From positions 62,001-126,000 of the forward strand of contig JADKIZ010000015.1 of the NCBI GenBank assembly GCA_016722445.1: a stretch of 64,000 bases of DNA. The letters are read 5' to 3'. The position numbers were made by a program, and so were the translations under genes. The DNA comes from Flavobacteriales bacterium (GTDB taxonomy: Bacteria > Bacteroidota > Bacteroidia > Flavobacteriales_D > Sanyastnellaceae). The notes beneath the pieces are model-generated. The model was not told the DNA's origin, did not search any database, and was given only the letters and a program-made list of their open reading frames with translations. This document shows positions 16,622 through 25,940 of the stretch, piece by piece. Position 1 is the first letter of the stretch, and the number at the start of each line of letters is the position of its first letter.

Positions 16622-17152
16622 GTGAGAAAGAAGGAAAAATTAGGTTTAGAATTCTTGATTGATAAGATCACTAACAGCATTGAAAATGCCGTAACCGGTG
16701 ATAGTTTTCAGACCGAAGTTGCCATCATCAACAAAGCTGACATCAAAACAATTTCAGACAAGAAGCTCTGGCTATTTGATTGGAAATCTGAACTCCGTGA
16801 CCCGAAAAGGGAGGTGTTCAAGTTAACAATCATTCATAACCCAAACGTGATTCAAGGTTTGATCAGTATTGAAGACAAAAATGACCACGTGTTTATGCAC
16901 CTTGTCGAAAGCGCCAGTTTCAATAAAGGAAAAGACAAAATGTATCTCGGTGTACCCGGCAACTTAGTGGCTTTTGCTTGTAAGAAAGCATTTCAACTTG
17001 GATATGAAGGTAACATTGCATTTCTCTCGAAATCGAAACTCATAGAACATTACGAAGCAACACTTGGTGCGATTCATATAGGCGGTCGGACAATGATCAT
17101 ACACCAAACGGCTGCATTAAGCCTAATACACAAATATTTCCCAAATGGCTAA
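16622..17152 (+). CDS. GNAT-like N-acetyltransferase domain protein (cassette 8)
   Basis: 176 residues, intact. The second half fits a GNAT fold: GLISIEDKNDHVFMHLVESA, then VPGNLVAFACKKAFQLGYEGNIAFLSKSKLIEHYEATLGA, a helix, strand and helix as in the acetyl-CoA-binding core, though the Q/RxxGxG/A pyrophosphate loop is not canonical. GTG at 16622 is chosen because it follows the promoter at the usual distance and no ATG gives a comparable N-terminus. It overlaps the next small gene by 8 bp. Possible roles are toxin-like acetylation of a cellular target or small-molecule modification; the substrate cannot be read from the sequence. Confidence 0.6.
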   Translation: MRKKEKLGLEFLIDKITNSIENAVTGDSFQTEVAIINKADIKTISDKKLWLFDWKSELRDPKREVFKLTIIHNPNVIQGLISIEDKNDHVFMHLVESASFNKGKDKMYLGVPGNLVAFACKKAFQLGYEGNIAFLSKSKLIEHYEATLGAIHIGGRTMIIHQTAALSLIHKYFPNG

Positions 17153-17315
17153 GTCAAAATCAAAAAAACTCAACGTCGACTTCATCGGTGGACAAGAACC
17201 TCTGACTCAGGAAGAGCAATTGGCCATTTCTACCTATTTCAAAAATCACAAGAAAAAAAAGACAATAGCAAAATCATTAGGTCGAGCGAAATCTAAAAAG
17301 CGAGTTAGCGCCTAA
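17145..17315 (+). CDS. Small basic protein paired with the GNAT-like gene
   Basis: 56 residues starting at ATG 17145, overlapping the last 8 bp of the GNAT gene in another frame, a clear coupling signal. The sequence is Lys-rich at both ends (MAKSKSKKLNV and AKSLGRAKSKKRVSA) with an acidic middle (GGQEPLTQEEQLAISTYF). The size, charge and overlap fit a partner or antitoxin-like protein, but no family is recognised. The stop lies 16 bp before attC8. Confidence 0.6.
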   Translation: MAKSKSKKLNVDFIGGQEPLTQEEQLAISTYFKNHKKKKTIAKSLGRAKSKKRVSA

Positions 17316-17330
17316 TGCAAATATTGCACT

Positions 17331-17463
17331 GGGCATAACAGCACCTACCAGCAATTGGCTGTTTCGTGGTTCTTTGAACAGTTGTGCTCAATTTAAATTC
17401 TGTAATATATTTGAAGTGAAGTGCTACTGGCAGCCAACTGCTGGTAGCTGCAAAACGTTATGC
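17331..17463 (+). other. attC site 8
   Basis: GGGCATAAC (17331-17339), complementary to the opening GTTATGCCC of its cassette, and R' GTTATGC (17457-17463). Arms CACCTACCAGCAATTGGCTG and CAGCCAACTGCTGGTAGCTG. Note the matching G-to-T and C-to-A change (TTGGCTG with CAGCCAA) relative to attC2: the two arms changed together. Confidence 0.85.
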
Positions 17464-17902
17464 TCGACCTGCTCCTTCATTAAAATTTTACGAAGTGTTT
17501 CTTTCGATAGCAGGTGCATTTCGTTCATAGGAAAGAACATCAGGACGTTTACACAACTCACAACGCCCTTTCCGGGTCGAGGTTTCTTTGCAGTCAGAAA
17601 TCAATAAGATCGGCTACTCATGATGGCAACTCACAACGCCCTTTCCGGGCGAACAGAGCTTTGAAGTCGAAGAGCAAGAACGATGGCAACTCATCACGCC
17701 CTTTCCAGGTAAAGATTATTTGTTGTCGAAAATCAATCAGCACGGCTCGCTTCAAAGGTGTCGACGATTTTCTGCAATCACCTGATGTTTGTAGTTCATG
17801 GTCGGCCTGAGCATAACAGCACCTTGGTGCAATGCCGCGTCGAACGAAATCCGATATGGCATATGTTTGTGTTATGGCGGCACTGCACCAAGCTGCCAAA
17901 CG
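17458..17902 (+). other. Gene-less cassette with short direct repeats (cassette 9)
   Basis: 445 bp without a convincing gene. The motif (CA)ACGCCCTTTCC(G/A)GG recurs at about 17561, 17634 and 17694, the last two after GATGGCAACTCA. The first 54 bp recur identically at 19604 in the last cassette. Open frames exist on both strands across the repeats, but they lack start signals and recognisable domains. Confidence 0.5.
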
Positions 17903-17908
17903 TTAGCT
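17811..17908 (+). other. attC site 9
   Basis: R'' GCATAAC (17811-17817), extended as GAGCATAAC, matches GTTATGCTC at 17457. R' GTTAGCT is at 17902-17908. At about 98 bp it is the shortest of the set. Arms AGCACCTTGGTGCAATGCCG and CGGCACTGCACCAAGCTGC pair with a 2-nt bulge. Confidence 0.82.
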
Positions 17909-17931
17909 GCCATTAGAAACAAACTACAATT

Positions 17932-19484
17932 ATGGATACAGAAATTGATAAAATAGAAGAATTAATAAAGCAGCGAAAGTTTTCTGAAGCTATATTCATT
18001 CTAACAAGTTTACTAGGGAAAAACTCAGAGAATAAAACTCAATTACTCAGATTTAGAGCTCAGGCCTTCCGTGAAGAAGGTTACTTTGATAAAGCGATTA
18101 ACGACTTAAGGAATCTAATTGAGTTAGAACCTCACAATGAACAAACATGGATTAGTCTTGCCGATGTGTATAGAAATCTTGCTCAATACGAAAGGGCTAT
18201 AGAAATACTACAAAGAGCAATTGAAATCAATCCCAACAATATTGCTACACGGATGCGGCTTGCAGACTTATATAATCGGGTTAAAAAATATGACCGAGCA
18301 ATTGATTTATATCAGAATGTATTAATGATGAATCCGCAATACATAGCTGGTTATATGCGGTTGGGGGAGGTTTATAGGCAACAAAAAAAATACAGCGAAG
18401 CTTTGGAGCTTTTTGAAAAGGCTCTAAAGATACAACCTGACAATGTAATGCCCTACCTTGAAATGGGAATTTTATATCGTAAGCAAAGAGACTACAATAA
18501 AGCTCTAGAACTTTATCAGAGAGCAATAATGATTCAGCCAACCAATATTGCCGCCTTTCTTGAAATGGGATTATTATATGGTGAACAAAAAGAGTACGAC
18601 AAGGCGATTGAAGTTTTTCAAAGAGTAATTATGCTTGAACCAAACAATGTAATTGCCTATTTGGAATTAGGTCGATTGTATCGACAATTAGGAGAGTCTG
18701 ATAAGGCATTCGAACTCTTTCAGAAAGCGATACAATTACGACCACTAAACACTTTTGCTTATTCAGAAATTGGGGAATTGTATATTCGCTCAAAAGATTA
18801 CGACAAAGCGATTGAAATCTTCAATAAGGTTCTTGAAATTAGCCCAAAAAATGCTAATGCCTTAAATGCTATTGGCAAAATTTACATGTACCTTGGAAAA
18901 TCTGAAGAAGGAACAAATTTGATTAAGGAGGGCGAACAAATTCACGAAGAAGGCACTAGTGAATCCAAAGGAATCTTAAAAGTATATTTTTCTTCAGGAG
19001 CAACAATAGCTACTATTATTGACTTTCTGGAAGGTGTTAAATCATTTTACAACTTAATATTATTTTTAGAAAGGCCTGAAATAATTGACAGTCAATTATT
19101 AGGCAAGTCATTTGACAATTACTTACCAATATACAGGCAATTATATTTAAAAAGCGTACAAATTTCATCTCCTGGGTTTTGGAATTTTTAGGCTCTCTCA
19201 ATCCACTTGAACAAGTTAGAGAGTACTTAAAAGATAGGCATGAACGAAAAAAAGATAATGAATATAAAAGTGAAATTGAAAAAAAGAAAGGGTATATTGA
19301 AATTCAGCAGCAAATAAATAAAGTAGTCCTCGAAAGAATTGAAATCCTAAAAGGACTTGGCTATAACGAAAAGGAAATCAGGGAAAACTATGACAAATTG
19401 GTAAGACCAATCGAAAAACTTAACGAGCTTGAAAATGGGCAATTGATTAGCGAAGTTATAATGATTAAGACTAACGGCAGCTAA
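17932..19484 (+). CDS. TPR-repeat protein with charged C-terminal domain (cassette 10)
   Basis: About 517 residues if the frameshift near 19180 is repaired. Residues 1-330 are about nine consecutive tetratricopeptide repeats, each with the ALELFxxALxIxPxN pattern. After a short hydrophobic link (SSGATIATIIDFLEGVKSFYNLILFLERPE) the frames join as SPGFWNFLGSLNPLEQVREYLKDRHERKKDNEYKSE, a continuous motif I associate with other Bacteroidota proteins, so the break looks like an error. The last 100 residues are charged and probably coiled coil. The function is unknown; TPRs suggest a scaffold. The stop overlaps the R'' region of attC10. Confidence 0.75.
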
Positions 19485-19610
19485 CAGCACATTTGCAATA
19501 GGCGGGGTTTCGTGCTCCGCAGACAGTTTAGTGGTAGCCGAAAGTTTTGTACTGCGCATAAAGTTCAATGGTAAAAAACCCGCCCATCGCAAATCTGCAA
19601 AACGTTATGC
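19476..19610 (+). other. attC site 10
   Basis: GGCAGCTAAC (19476-19485), complementary to GTTAGCTGCC opening the cassette at 17902, and R' GTTATGC (19604-19610). Arms ATTTGCAATAGGCGGG and CCCGCCCATCGCAAAT. The loop is of the attC1 type (GTGCTCCGCAGACAGTTTAGTGG). Confidence 0.83.
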
Positions 19611-19700
19611 TCGACCTGCTCCTTCATTAAAATTTTACGAAGTGTTTCTTTCGATAGCGGGCAACGCCCTTTCCGGGTCGAGGTTTCTTAGCAGTCAGAA
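19605..19700 (+). other. Truncated last cassette (11), duplicate of cassette 9
   Basis: The first 54 bp match cassette 9 exactly. About 50 bp present in cassette 9 are then missing, and the match resumes at CGCCCTTTCCGGGTCGAGG to about 19700. No GAGCATAAC box follows, so the 3' half and attC are lost. Confidence 0.6.
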
Positions 19701-19756
19701 AAATCGAATTATGGGAACCCATTGAAGAAGATCCTCCAAAAGAAGGTGCTGAATAA
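19700..19756 (+). pseudogene. Possible 3' remnant of a coding sequence at the array edge
   Basis: After the homology to cassette 9 ends, an open frame reads KIELWEPIEEDPPKEGAE and stops at 19754-19756. It has no start of its own. It could be the tail of a gene cut by the array, or chance. Low confidence. Confidence 0.25.
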
Positions 19757-19769
19757 TGCATCCAGTTGC

Positions 19770-20683
19770 TTAACTCATTTCAGCAAAGAGTCGTTCAGCA
19801 TCAGCTTGTTTAAACAATTGTGTTCCTTCATTCATGGTAGCAGCACTACCACAGGCAACACCAAATGAAATCACTTCTTTGAGTGAACGATGTTGTTGTA
19901 GCATATACGTCATGCCAGCCACCATACTATCGCCCGCACCAACGGTACTGCGTTTTTCTACTTTTGGTGCTGTGGCGAAATGACGTTCCTCCTTACTTAC
20001 AATCCAAGCTCCATCCGGACCCATACTGACTGCAATCAATTCCGCAAATCCATCCATGATGGCTTGTTGTGCAGCATCCGCTACTTCGTTTTTATCCAAC
20101 CATTCCACATTCAGCATCTTACACAATTCGCCAATATTCGGTTTAATGAGATATGTCCCTTGCCTTGTAATGCTTGTAAAGCTGGACCACTTGTATCAAC
20201 AATACAACGAGCTCCAACCGATTTTGCGTTCTTTACAACCAGTCCATAAAAATAATCGGGCAAACCGGGCGGTAAACTACCACTAGCAATTACATAAGCT
20301 GGTGAAAAACTCCGAATCTGATCAATCAAGGTTTTAATGGTTTCTTCTTGTACTTCACGACCAGGAAATGTAAATCGATATTGATTCACCGTAGATCCTT
20401 CTAATACAATCCAGTTTTCTCTGGTTTCTACTTTTGTATCAACTGCATGAAATAAGATATTCTCCTCTTTCAATAATGAACAAAGCATGTTACCATTATG
20501 TCCGCCCGCAGGAAATAAAGCCACCGAAGCTGTTTCTAATTTCTTCAAGGCCTTGCTTACATTGATCCCGCCACCACCGGGTTCATTGACCACCTCTGAG
20601 CAACGAAGTTTGCTTTCGGGTTTCATTTTTTCAACAGTGGAACTTTTATCGATACAAGGATTGAGGGTGATGGTGAGAATCAT
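19770..20683 (-). CDS. pfkB: 6-phosphofructokinase II / PfkB-family sugar kinase (frameshifted)
   Basis: About 304 residues with one frameshift near 20115. The match to E. coli PfkB is strong: ITLNPCIDKSSTVEKMKPESKLRC, EPGGGGINVSKALKKL, FPAGGHNGN, VIASGSLPPGLPDYF, and near the C-terminus STVGAGDSMVAGMTYML with the catalytic Asp in GAGDS and FGVACGSAATMNEGTQL. It phosphorylates fructose 6-phosphate or a related sugar phosphate in glycolysis. It starts 6 bp after the DsbA-family gene and is probably co-transcribed with it. Confidence 0.88.
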
Positions 20684-20689
20684 GGTCGT

Positions 20690-21351
20690 TTAATTGAATA
20701 AGTTATTTTCGACTTCTGCTAGTACTAAATCAATTCTTTTCTTCAGTGTTTCGTAATCGGTAAAACCTCTTGCTAATAAATGAAACTTGGTTTCAGTCAT
20801 TTGCATCAGCACTTGCGGAAAACCAGTTACTTGCAATTGTTTACATAATTGAAACTCGTAATAAGCACGTTCTTTATATTCTTCTGATTTTAGTTTGGTG
20901 TAAAATCATCTGCATCAATCGCGTATTTTTCGAGTAAGTGCCGATAAGCTTCATTATCTGTTAAGTCACGTCCTTCATAATGCAAAGCATATTGCAGATC
21001 AGCCGCAAATTCAACCTGTCGATCAGGATAGATTTCTTTTAAAATACAAAGCGCTATCGCTGGTTTTTCAGAATGGGGAAACCAGTCGCTCTGATCGGGA
21101 TTCTTCACATGCCATAAATAATCTTCACCAAACTTGATACCCGTGTATTCTTCCACGGTATGATAGGCTTCGCTAATATAACCAGCTGTAGCGCTAATAT
21201 GTACAGGTTGTTCGGGCAGTACCATGCCTCCGCTTAAGACTTCAACTAAAAATTTGTCTTTGTATTCAGTGGCAATTTGCTTGATTACCGGACTAAAACC
21301 ATAACACCAGCCACAGTAGGCGTCGTAACAATAAATCAAAGTGGGTTGCAT
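20690..21351 (-). CDS. DsbA-family thioredoxin-fold protein
   Basis: About 218 residues with a frameshift near 20900. MQPTLIYCYDAYCGWCYGF carries CxxC-like CGWC in the position of the FrnE/DsbA family active site, followed by SPVIKQIATEYKDKFLVEVLSGGM. The C-terminal frame (QLQVTGFPQVLMQ) holds the cis-Pro loop of the thioredoxin fold. No signal peptide is seen, so a cytoplasmic FrnE-like oxidoreductase is likely. An upstream in-frame Met exists at 21411, but the one at 21351 aligns with the family start. Confidence 0.78.
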
Positions 21352-21442
21352 GGGCGCAAAGGTAAGATGATAATTGAAACAGGAAAGATCGGCCTCAATG
21401 ATCCGCATCATTCAGTGAACACACGAACATCATTTGATCCCA

Positions 21443-24331
21443 TTAATGTGCTTCTAACCAGTTATCACCTACACCTGCTTCAGCAATTACAGGCACACCA
21501 TGTGTTAATGGCATGGCTGTTTGCATACAATCCAGAATCAGTGCTTTGAATGCATCAACTTCTTCTTTCAATACATCAAAACTAATTCATCATGTACTTG
21601 GAGGATCATTTTACTTTTGAAAGGACTATTCTGTAAAGCCGCATGGGTTTTAATCATAGCCAGCTTAATCATATCAGCCGCTGTTCCTTGGATAGGCGAG
21701 TTAATCGCATTTCGTTCTGCAAAACCACGAATGGTGAAATTGGAAGAGTTGATATCTCTTAACCAACGTTTCCTGCCCATCAAAGTTTGTACATAACCGT
21801 TTTCACGTGCAAAGTTGATGGTATCATCCATGTATTTCTGAATACCACTGAATTCACGTTTATAATTATCAATGATTTCTTTGGCTTCAGTTCTGCTAAT
21901 ACCCAGATTGTCGGCCAAACCAAATGCACCTTTGTCCGTAAATAATTCCAAAGTTCACTCTTTGCTTTGTAACGCATTTCTTTGGTTACATCCTTCTCTT
22001 CAATCTTATAAACTTCTTGCAGCAGTAGCAGTATGAATATCCTTGCCCTGAATAAAAGCTTCACACATGGCAGGATCGCCACTAATGGCTGCTACAATTC
22101 TTAATTCGATTTGAGAATAATCCGCACTCACCAATACATGATTGCTATCCCGTGGAATAAATGCTTTCTGATTTCACGACCACGTTCTGTTCTTACAGGA
22201 ATATTCTGCAGGTTGGGATTATTACTAGCCAAACGTCCCGTTACTGCAACCGCTTGTCCGTAGGTAGTATGTACTCTTCCTGTTTTGCGATTAATCAACA
22301 AAGGCAATGAATCTACATAAGTTGATTTCAACTTAGTGAGTTCGCGGAAGGTTAAAATATCTTCAACTATGGGACTTGTATGTGCCAACTTCAACAATAC
22401 ATCTTCACCGGTTGCATACTGACCCGTCTTGGTCTTTTTAGCTTTTGGATCCAATTTTAAATGATCAAATAATACTTCCCCTAATTGTTTGGGAGATGCT
22501 AGATTGAATTTCAATCCTGAAGAGCTGTACACTTTTTCCTCTGCTTCTTTGGCATCTTTCTCCAGTTGTTTGGAATACTCTCGTTCAAGAAATCAACATC
22601 TACCCGAATACCTTCATATTCCATGTTCATCAACACTTTCACCAATGGATTCTCTACTTCATAAAACACTTTCTCCACATCTTTTCTTTCAATAAAGGGA
22701 ATAATGCTTCTTTCAATTGTAAAGTGATATCGGCATCTTCAGCAGCATACTCCGTGATTTTTCCAGTTCAACATCACGCATAGTACCCTGCACCTGTCCT
22801 TTCCTTTTTTTACCAATCAATTCTTCAATATGCACTGGTTCATATCCCAAAAATTGCTCACTCAGAATATCCATGCTGCGTTTACCTTCTGGTTCCACCA
22901 CATAATGCGCCAACATGGTATCGAATAACTGTCCCTTGAATTCTACATCATACCATTTAATACCAGCAGATCATATTTGGTATTTTGTCCGATCCAGATT
23001 TTTGTAGGATCATCAAATAAAGGTTTGAATCAGTTGAGGATTTTTTAGTAGCTGCTTGATCAGCCGGACATGGAACATAATAAGCCTTCCCTGTTTGATA
23101 AGCAAAACTCAATCCTACCAATTCACAATCATTGGCATCGAGACCAGTTGTTTCACTATCAAAACAAATTTCTTTTTGAGGAATTAATTCTTCCACAAGT
23201 TGTTGAATAGCTGCTTCAGTTGTTGCCGCAATATATTCATGCGGCGGTATTATGGATGTTTTTGTTGGACCACCAAAATGTTCTTCGCTTGTGGTTGTCT
23301 CTTCAGTTGATTGTTCATCTGAACTGGCTTCAATTGCAGTTGGCTGTGCTTTTGCAGGTGCTTTCTTTTCTTTGCGTACTTCACCCATGGTTGTATCTAC
23401 CACGTTGCCAAATAGATCTTTTTGAACACCTACAGGTGCCGATGTAAAGGCGGTAAAGTCTTCGCCTAAAATTCTTTTACCTATGGTTTTAAATTCTAGT
23501 TCTGTAAACACATCGGTGAGTTCTGTCTTATTCCAATCTTTTAATCTGAAATCTTCTTCATGAAATTCAACGGGCACATCCATGATAATGGTGGCCAGTT
23601 TTACTCATGATGGCGAGGTCTTTTCCGTTTCTTACTTTTTCACCCATCTGCCCTTGATTTGATCGGCATTGGCCAATACATTTTCCAATGTGCCATATCA
23701 GCTAATAATTTAGCAGCCGTTTTTTCACCAACACCTGGAATACCCGGAATATTATCAACGGCATCACCCATCATTCCTAGAATATCAATTACCTGACTCA
23801 CATTGTTGATATTCCATTTGGCACAAACTTCGGCTGGCCCCATGATTTCTACATCACCGCCTTGATAACCGGGTTTGTAAATCTTTACTTTATCGGTTAC
23901 AAGTTGACCATAATCTTTATCAGGCGTTACCATGTACACATCATAACCTGCATTAGCCGCTTGTCGGCTCAGTGTACCAATAATATCATCTGCTTCAAAC
24001 CCATCTTTTTCAATCACCGGAATATTGAATCCTTTGATAATTCGCTTGATATCTGGAATCGCAGCGAGCAAATCCTCTGGTGCTTCCTGTCGATTGGCTT
24101 TATAATCTGCAAAGTCAGTATGTCGTTCTGTGGGGGCATGTGTATCAAAGCACACGGCCATATGTGAGGGCTTCTGATTATTGATCAGTTCAATCAAAGC
24201 ATTGGTGAAACCAAATTGAGCGTTGGTATTTTTTCCCTTGGAAGTGATCCTGGGGCACGTATCAGTGCATAGTAAGCACGAAAAATAAGCGCAAGCGCAT
24301 CGAGCAAAAAACTTTTTTTATCATCAGCCAT
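21443..24331 (-). CDS. polA: DNA polymerase I (many frameshifts)
   Basis: About 960 codons, in at least nine frame segments. The 5'-nuclease domain (about 23640-24331) shows [34 protein letters not shown] and [17 protein letters not shown]. The 3'-5' exonuclease domain (around 23030-23200) keeps [13 protein letters not shown], so proofreading residues are present. The polymerase domain has [58 protein letters not shown] (O-helix region and motif B) and LQVHDELV (motif C). It acts in Okazaki fragment maturation and excision repair. Start from [17 protein letters not shown] at 24331. Confidence 0.93.
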
Positions 24332-24399
24332 GCCGCTAAGGTAAGCGGACTGATCAGCCCCTGCAAGATTGCGGACTAAATTTTTTACAAACAAAAACA

Positions 24400-24421
24400 G
24401 GAGGTGGTAGAAACCACCTCC
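24400..24421 (-). terminator. Hairpin terminator after the small gene at 24535
   Basis: A 9-bp perfect stem GGAGGTGGT / ACCACCTCC with a 4-nt loop. Read on the minus strand it is followed by TGTTTTTGTTTG. Confidence 0.6.
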
Positions 24422-24534
24422 GCAAAACTTACATTATGAGAAAATTCAACACCGGCATAAAAAAATATAGGGTACGGATCGCCGGAATTGACCTGCTTTA
24501 CGAAAATTCTTAACTAAATAAAACTGAATTGAGA

Positions 24535-24728
24535 TTATTTTCCCTTGTTCTCAGCCATTTCACTTTCCAATGGTTTGGCTTCTTTAGTTTGTTGTGCAGT
24601 TTGCTGCTTGCTGATTTCAGATTTACCAGCAACAACCCGTGCCAAGAAAGAATCTTCCTTGTAAAACACGTTTAAATAAATTGCAAAAAGAAAAATACGA
24701 ACGAGAAGAAACGCAATGGTTTTTTCAT
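24535..24728 (-). CDS. Small single-pass membrane protein (frameshift after start codon)
   Basis: About 63 residues if one base is restored in the A-run after ATG 24728: MKKTIAFLLVRIFLFAIYLNVFYKEDSFLARVVAGKSEISKQ, ending in a polar Gln/Glu/Lys-rich tail (EAKPLESEMAENKGK). An N-terminal hydrophobic segment is followed by a soluble tail. No family is recognised. It is supported by the continuous frame and by a terminator directly downstream. Alone between polA and the ParA gene. Confidence 0.45.
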
Positions 24729-24824
24729 TTTTATTGGATTTAGTTTTTCTAAAGAATTGGACAGTTCAAATGTATACACAGTTTTTGAATCAGCCAACGT
24801 TTCAATACACTTTCTTATAAAATT

Positions 24825-24845
24825 GGGGGTTAGTACTTAATCCCC
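24825..24845 (-). terminator. Hairpin downstream of the ParA gene
   Basis: GGGGGTTA and TTAATCCCC pair around GTAC. It lies 45 bp past the stop of the minus-strand ParA gene and is followed on that strand by AATTTTAT. Confidence 0.45.
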
Positions 24846-24889
24846 TTTTCGTAAAATTACGGTTCGCTCAAATGCAGTCCAGCATTGAG

Positions 24890-25629
24890 TTACAGCACAC
24901 CTTCTTTGATTTCTTCCCAGAGTTCATGATAGCATTTTGCAGCATAACTACTGCGTGCAAATTCTTCTAACGGTGCCTTATGAACGCCCATTTTTTCTAC
25001 ATCACTTAAATAGGGAATATAGTTCTCAAAGAAGCGCTTGTCTTTATATAATTCTTCCATTACTTCATTGTGCATATTGCGTCGCAAATCGGTCATGGTA
25101 AAAAACAAGTCATCTTTTTCTGATCGATCTCTTTTTCTTTAAAGAAATCTTTCACCATATGATATGTTCGTACAGATAATGTGGTGGGTATAATTGGCAT
25201 CAACACAATATCAGCTGCATTAAAAATATTTTCAGCCAATGAACTCAATCCGGGCGGACAATCAATAAAAATAAAATGATATTCACTTTTTAATTGCTTT
25301 AAAACAGACGCCAACCTTTTTTTAGAGGTGCGCATTTCATCAATCATCGTATCAAATGCTTTGGCTGTAATATCAGCCGGAATGATATCGAGATTTTCAT
25401 ATTCCGTGCTCATGATACTATTGGCTAATTCAGCATCCTTGCCTACTAAATCACGAATCACCACTTTGTTTTTCGGCTTTACCTTATAGTAAAAAGAAGT
25501 GGCGCCTTGTGGATCAATATCCCATAAAAGGGTTTTGTATCCATCTTTAGCAGCGAGATAGGCAAAATTGACACAGCTGGCTGTTTTACCAACACCACCT
25601 TTGAGGTTGAATAGTGCAAATGTGAACAT
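24890..25629 (-). CDS. parA: ParA/Soj-family ATPase (frameshifted)
   Basis: About 247 residues, with one frameshift near 25100. The deviant Walker A is LFNLKGGVGKTASCVN (both the signature Lys and the P-loop Lys present); switch regions follow as LLWDIDPQGATSFYY and FIFIDCPPGLSSLAENIFNAADIVLMPIIPTTLS. The C-terminal frame reads FFTMTDLRRNMHNEVMEELYKD. Chromosome or plasmid partitioning or cargo positioning on the nucleoid is the family role. No parB gene is adjacent, so a stand-alone ParA is more likely than the chromosomal ParABS locus. Confidence 0.88.
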
Positions 25630-25798
25630 GGCTGTTTGTTTTGGTCGGGACTAAGTTATGAAAGCTCTCCATAATTTTTTCCTTAAATCACTCGGTACGG
25701 AAAATCAATCGTTGACTGGTAAGGATTGCCGACTGAATGGGAAGGACTTTTCGAAAATTTCATCAATCCTTCATTCCCTCAAGTTGTTTTTGGAGAGG

Positions 25799-25940
25799 AA
25801 ACCCGCCTTCGCTAAAGCTTCGTCGGGCAAGCATTTCTTACTTCATTTCGTCGAGCTGCTTTGAGACGAAACCCGACTACGCCAAAGCTCCGTCGGGCAG
25901 CATCTCTTACTTCATCTCCAAGTTGCTTCTGTAGCCTAAA
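25799..25940 (+). repeat. 70-bp tandem duplication with CCCGAC...GTCGGG palindromes at the end of uvrB
   Basis: Two related units start at 25802 and 25872. Each holds CCCG(C/A)CTTCGC-type left arms and TTCGTCGGG or CTCCGTCGGG right arms, then a stretch similar to the last uvrB codons. On the + strand the units read as AFAKASSGK and DYAKAPSGS, a pattern common in translated repetitive elements of this phylum. Confidence 0.65.

Larger units (their letters stand above)
1..19756 (+). mobile_element. Integron-like gene cassette array
   Basis: A tyrosine recombinase gene is followed by an attI-like junction and ten attC-like sites, with eleven cassettes in one orientation. Cassette boundaries (between G and TT of GTTRNRN) are 556, 2548, 3420, 4354, 14310, 14977, 16002, 16552, 17458, 17903 and 19605. 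For cassettes 1-10 the first bases are the reverse complement of the R'' box that closes the same cassette, for example GTTATAGGTG at 2547 with CACCTATAAC at 3292. That is expected when each cassette was once a circle with its own folded attC. The eleventh cassette has no closing R'' box. The region is visibly more AT-rich than the chromosome to its right. Calling it an integron rests on attC architecture; the recombinase itself is not a typical IntI. Confidence 0.85.

Noticed and set aside
17561..17710. Possible CRISPR array in cassette 9
   Set aside because: Only three imperfect motifs of about 13-25 bp with spacers of unequal length (about 45-60 bp), no cas genes nearby.
17618..17899. Minus-strand 93-residue open frame across cassette 9
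   Set aside because: It covers the repeats and half of attC9, has no recognised domain, and overlaps structure that must be conserved for recombination.
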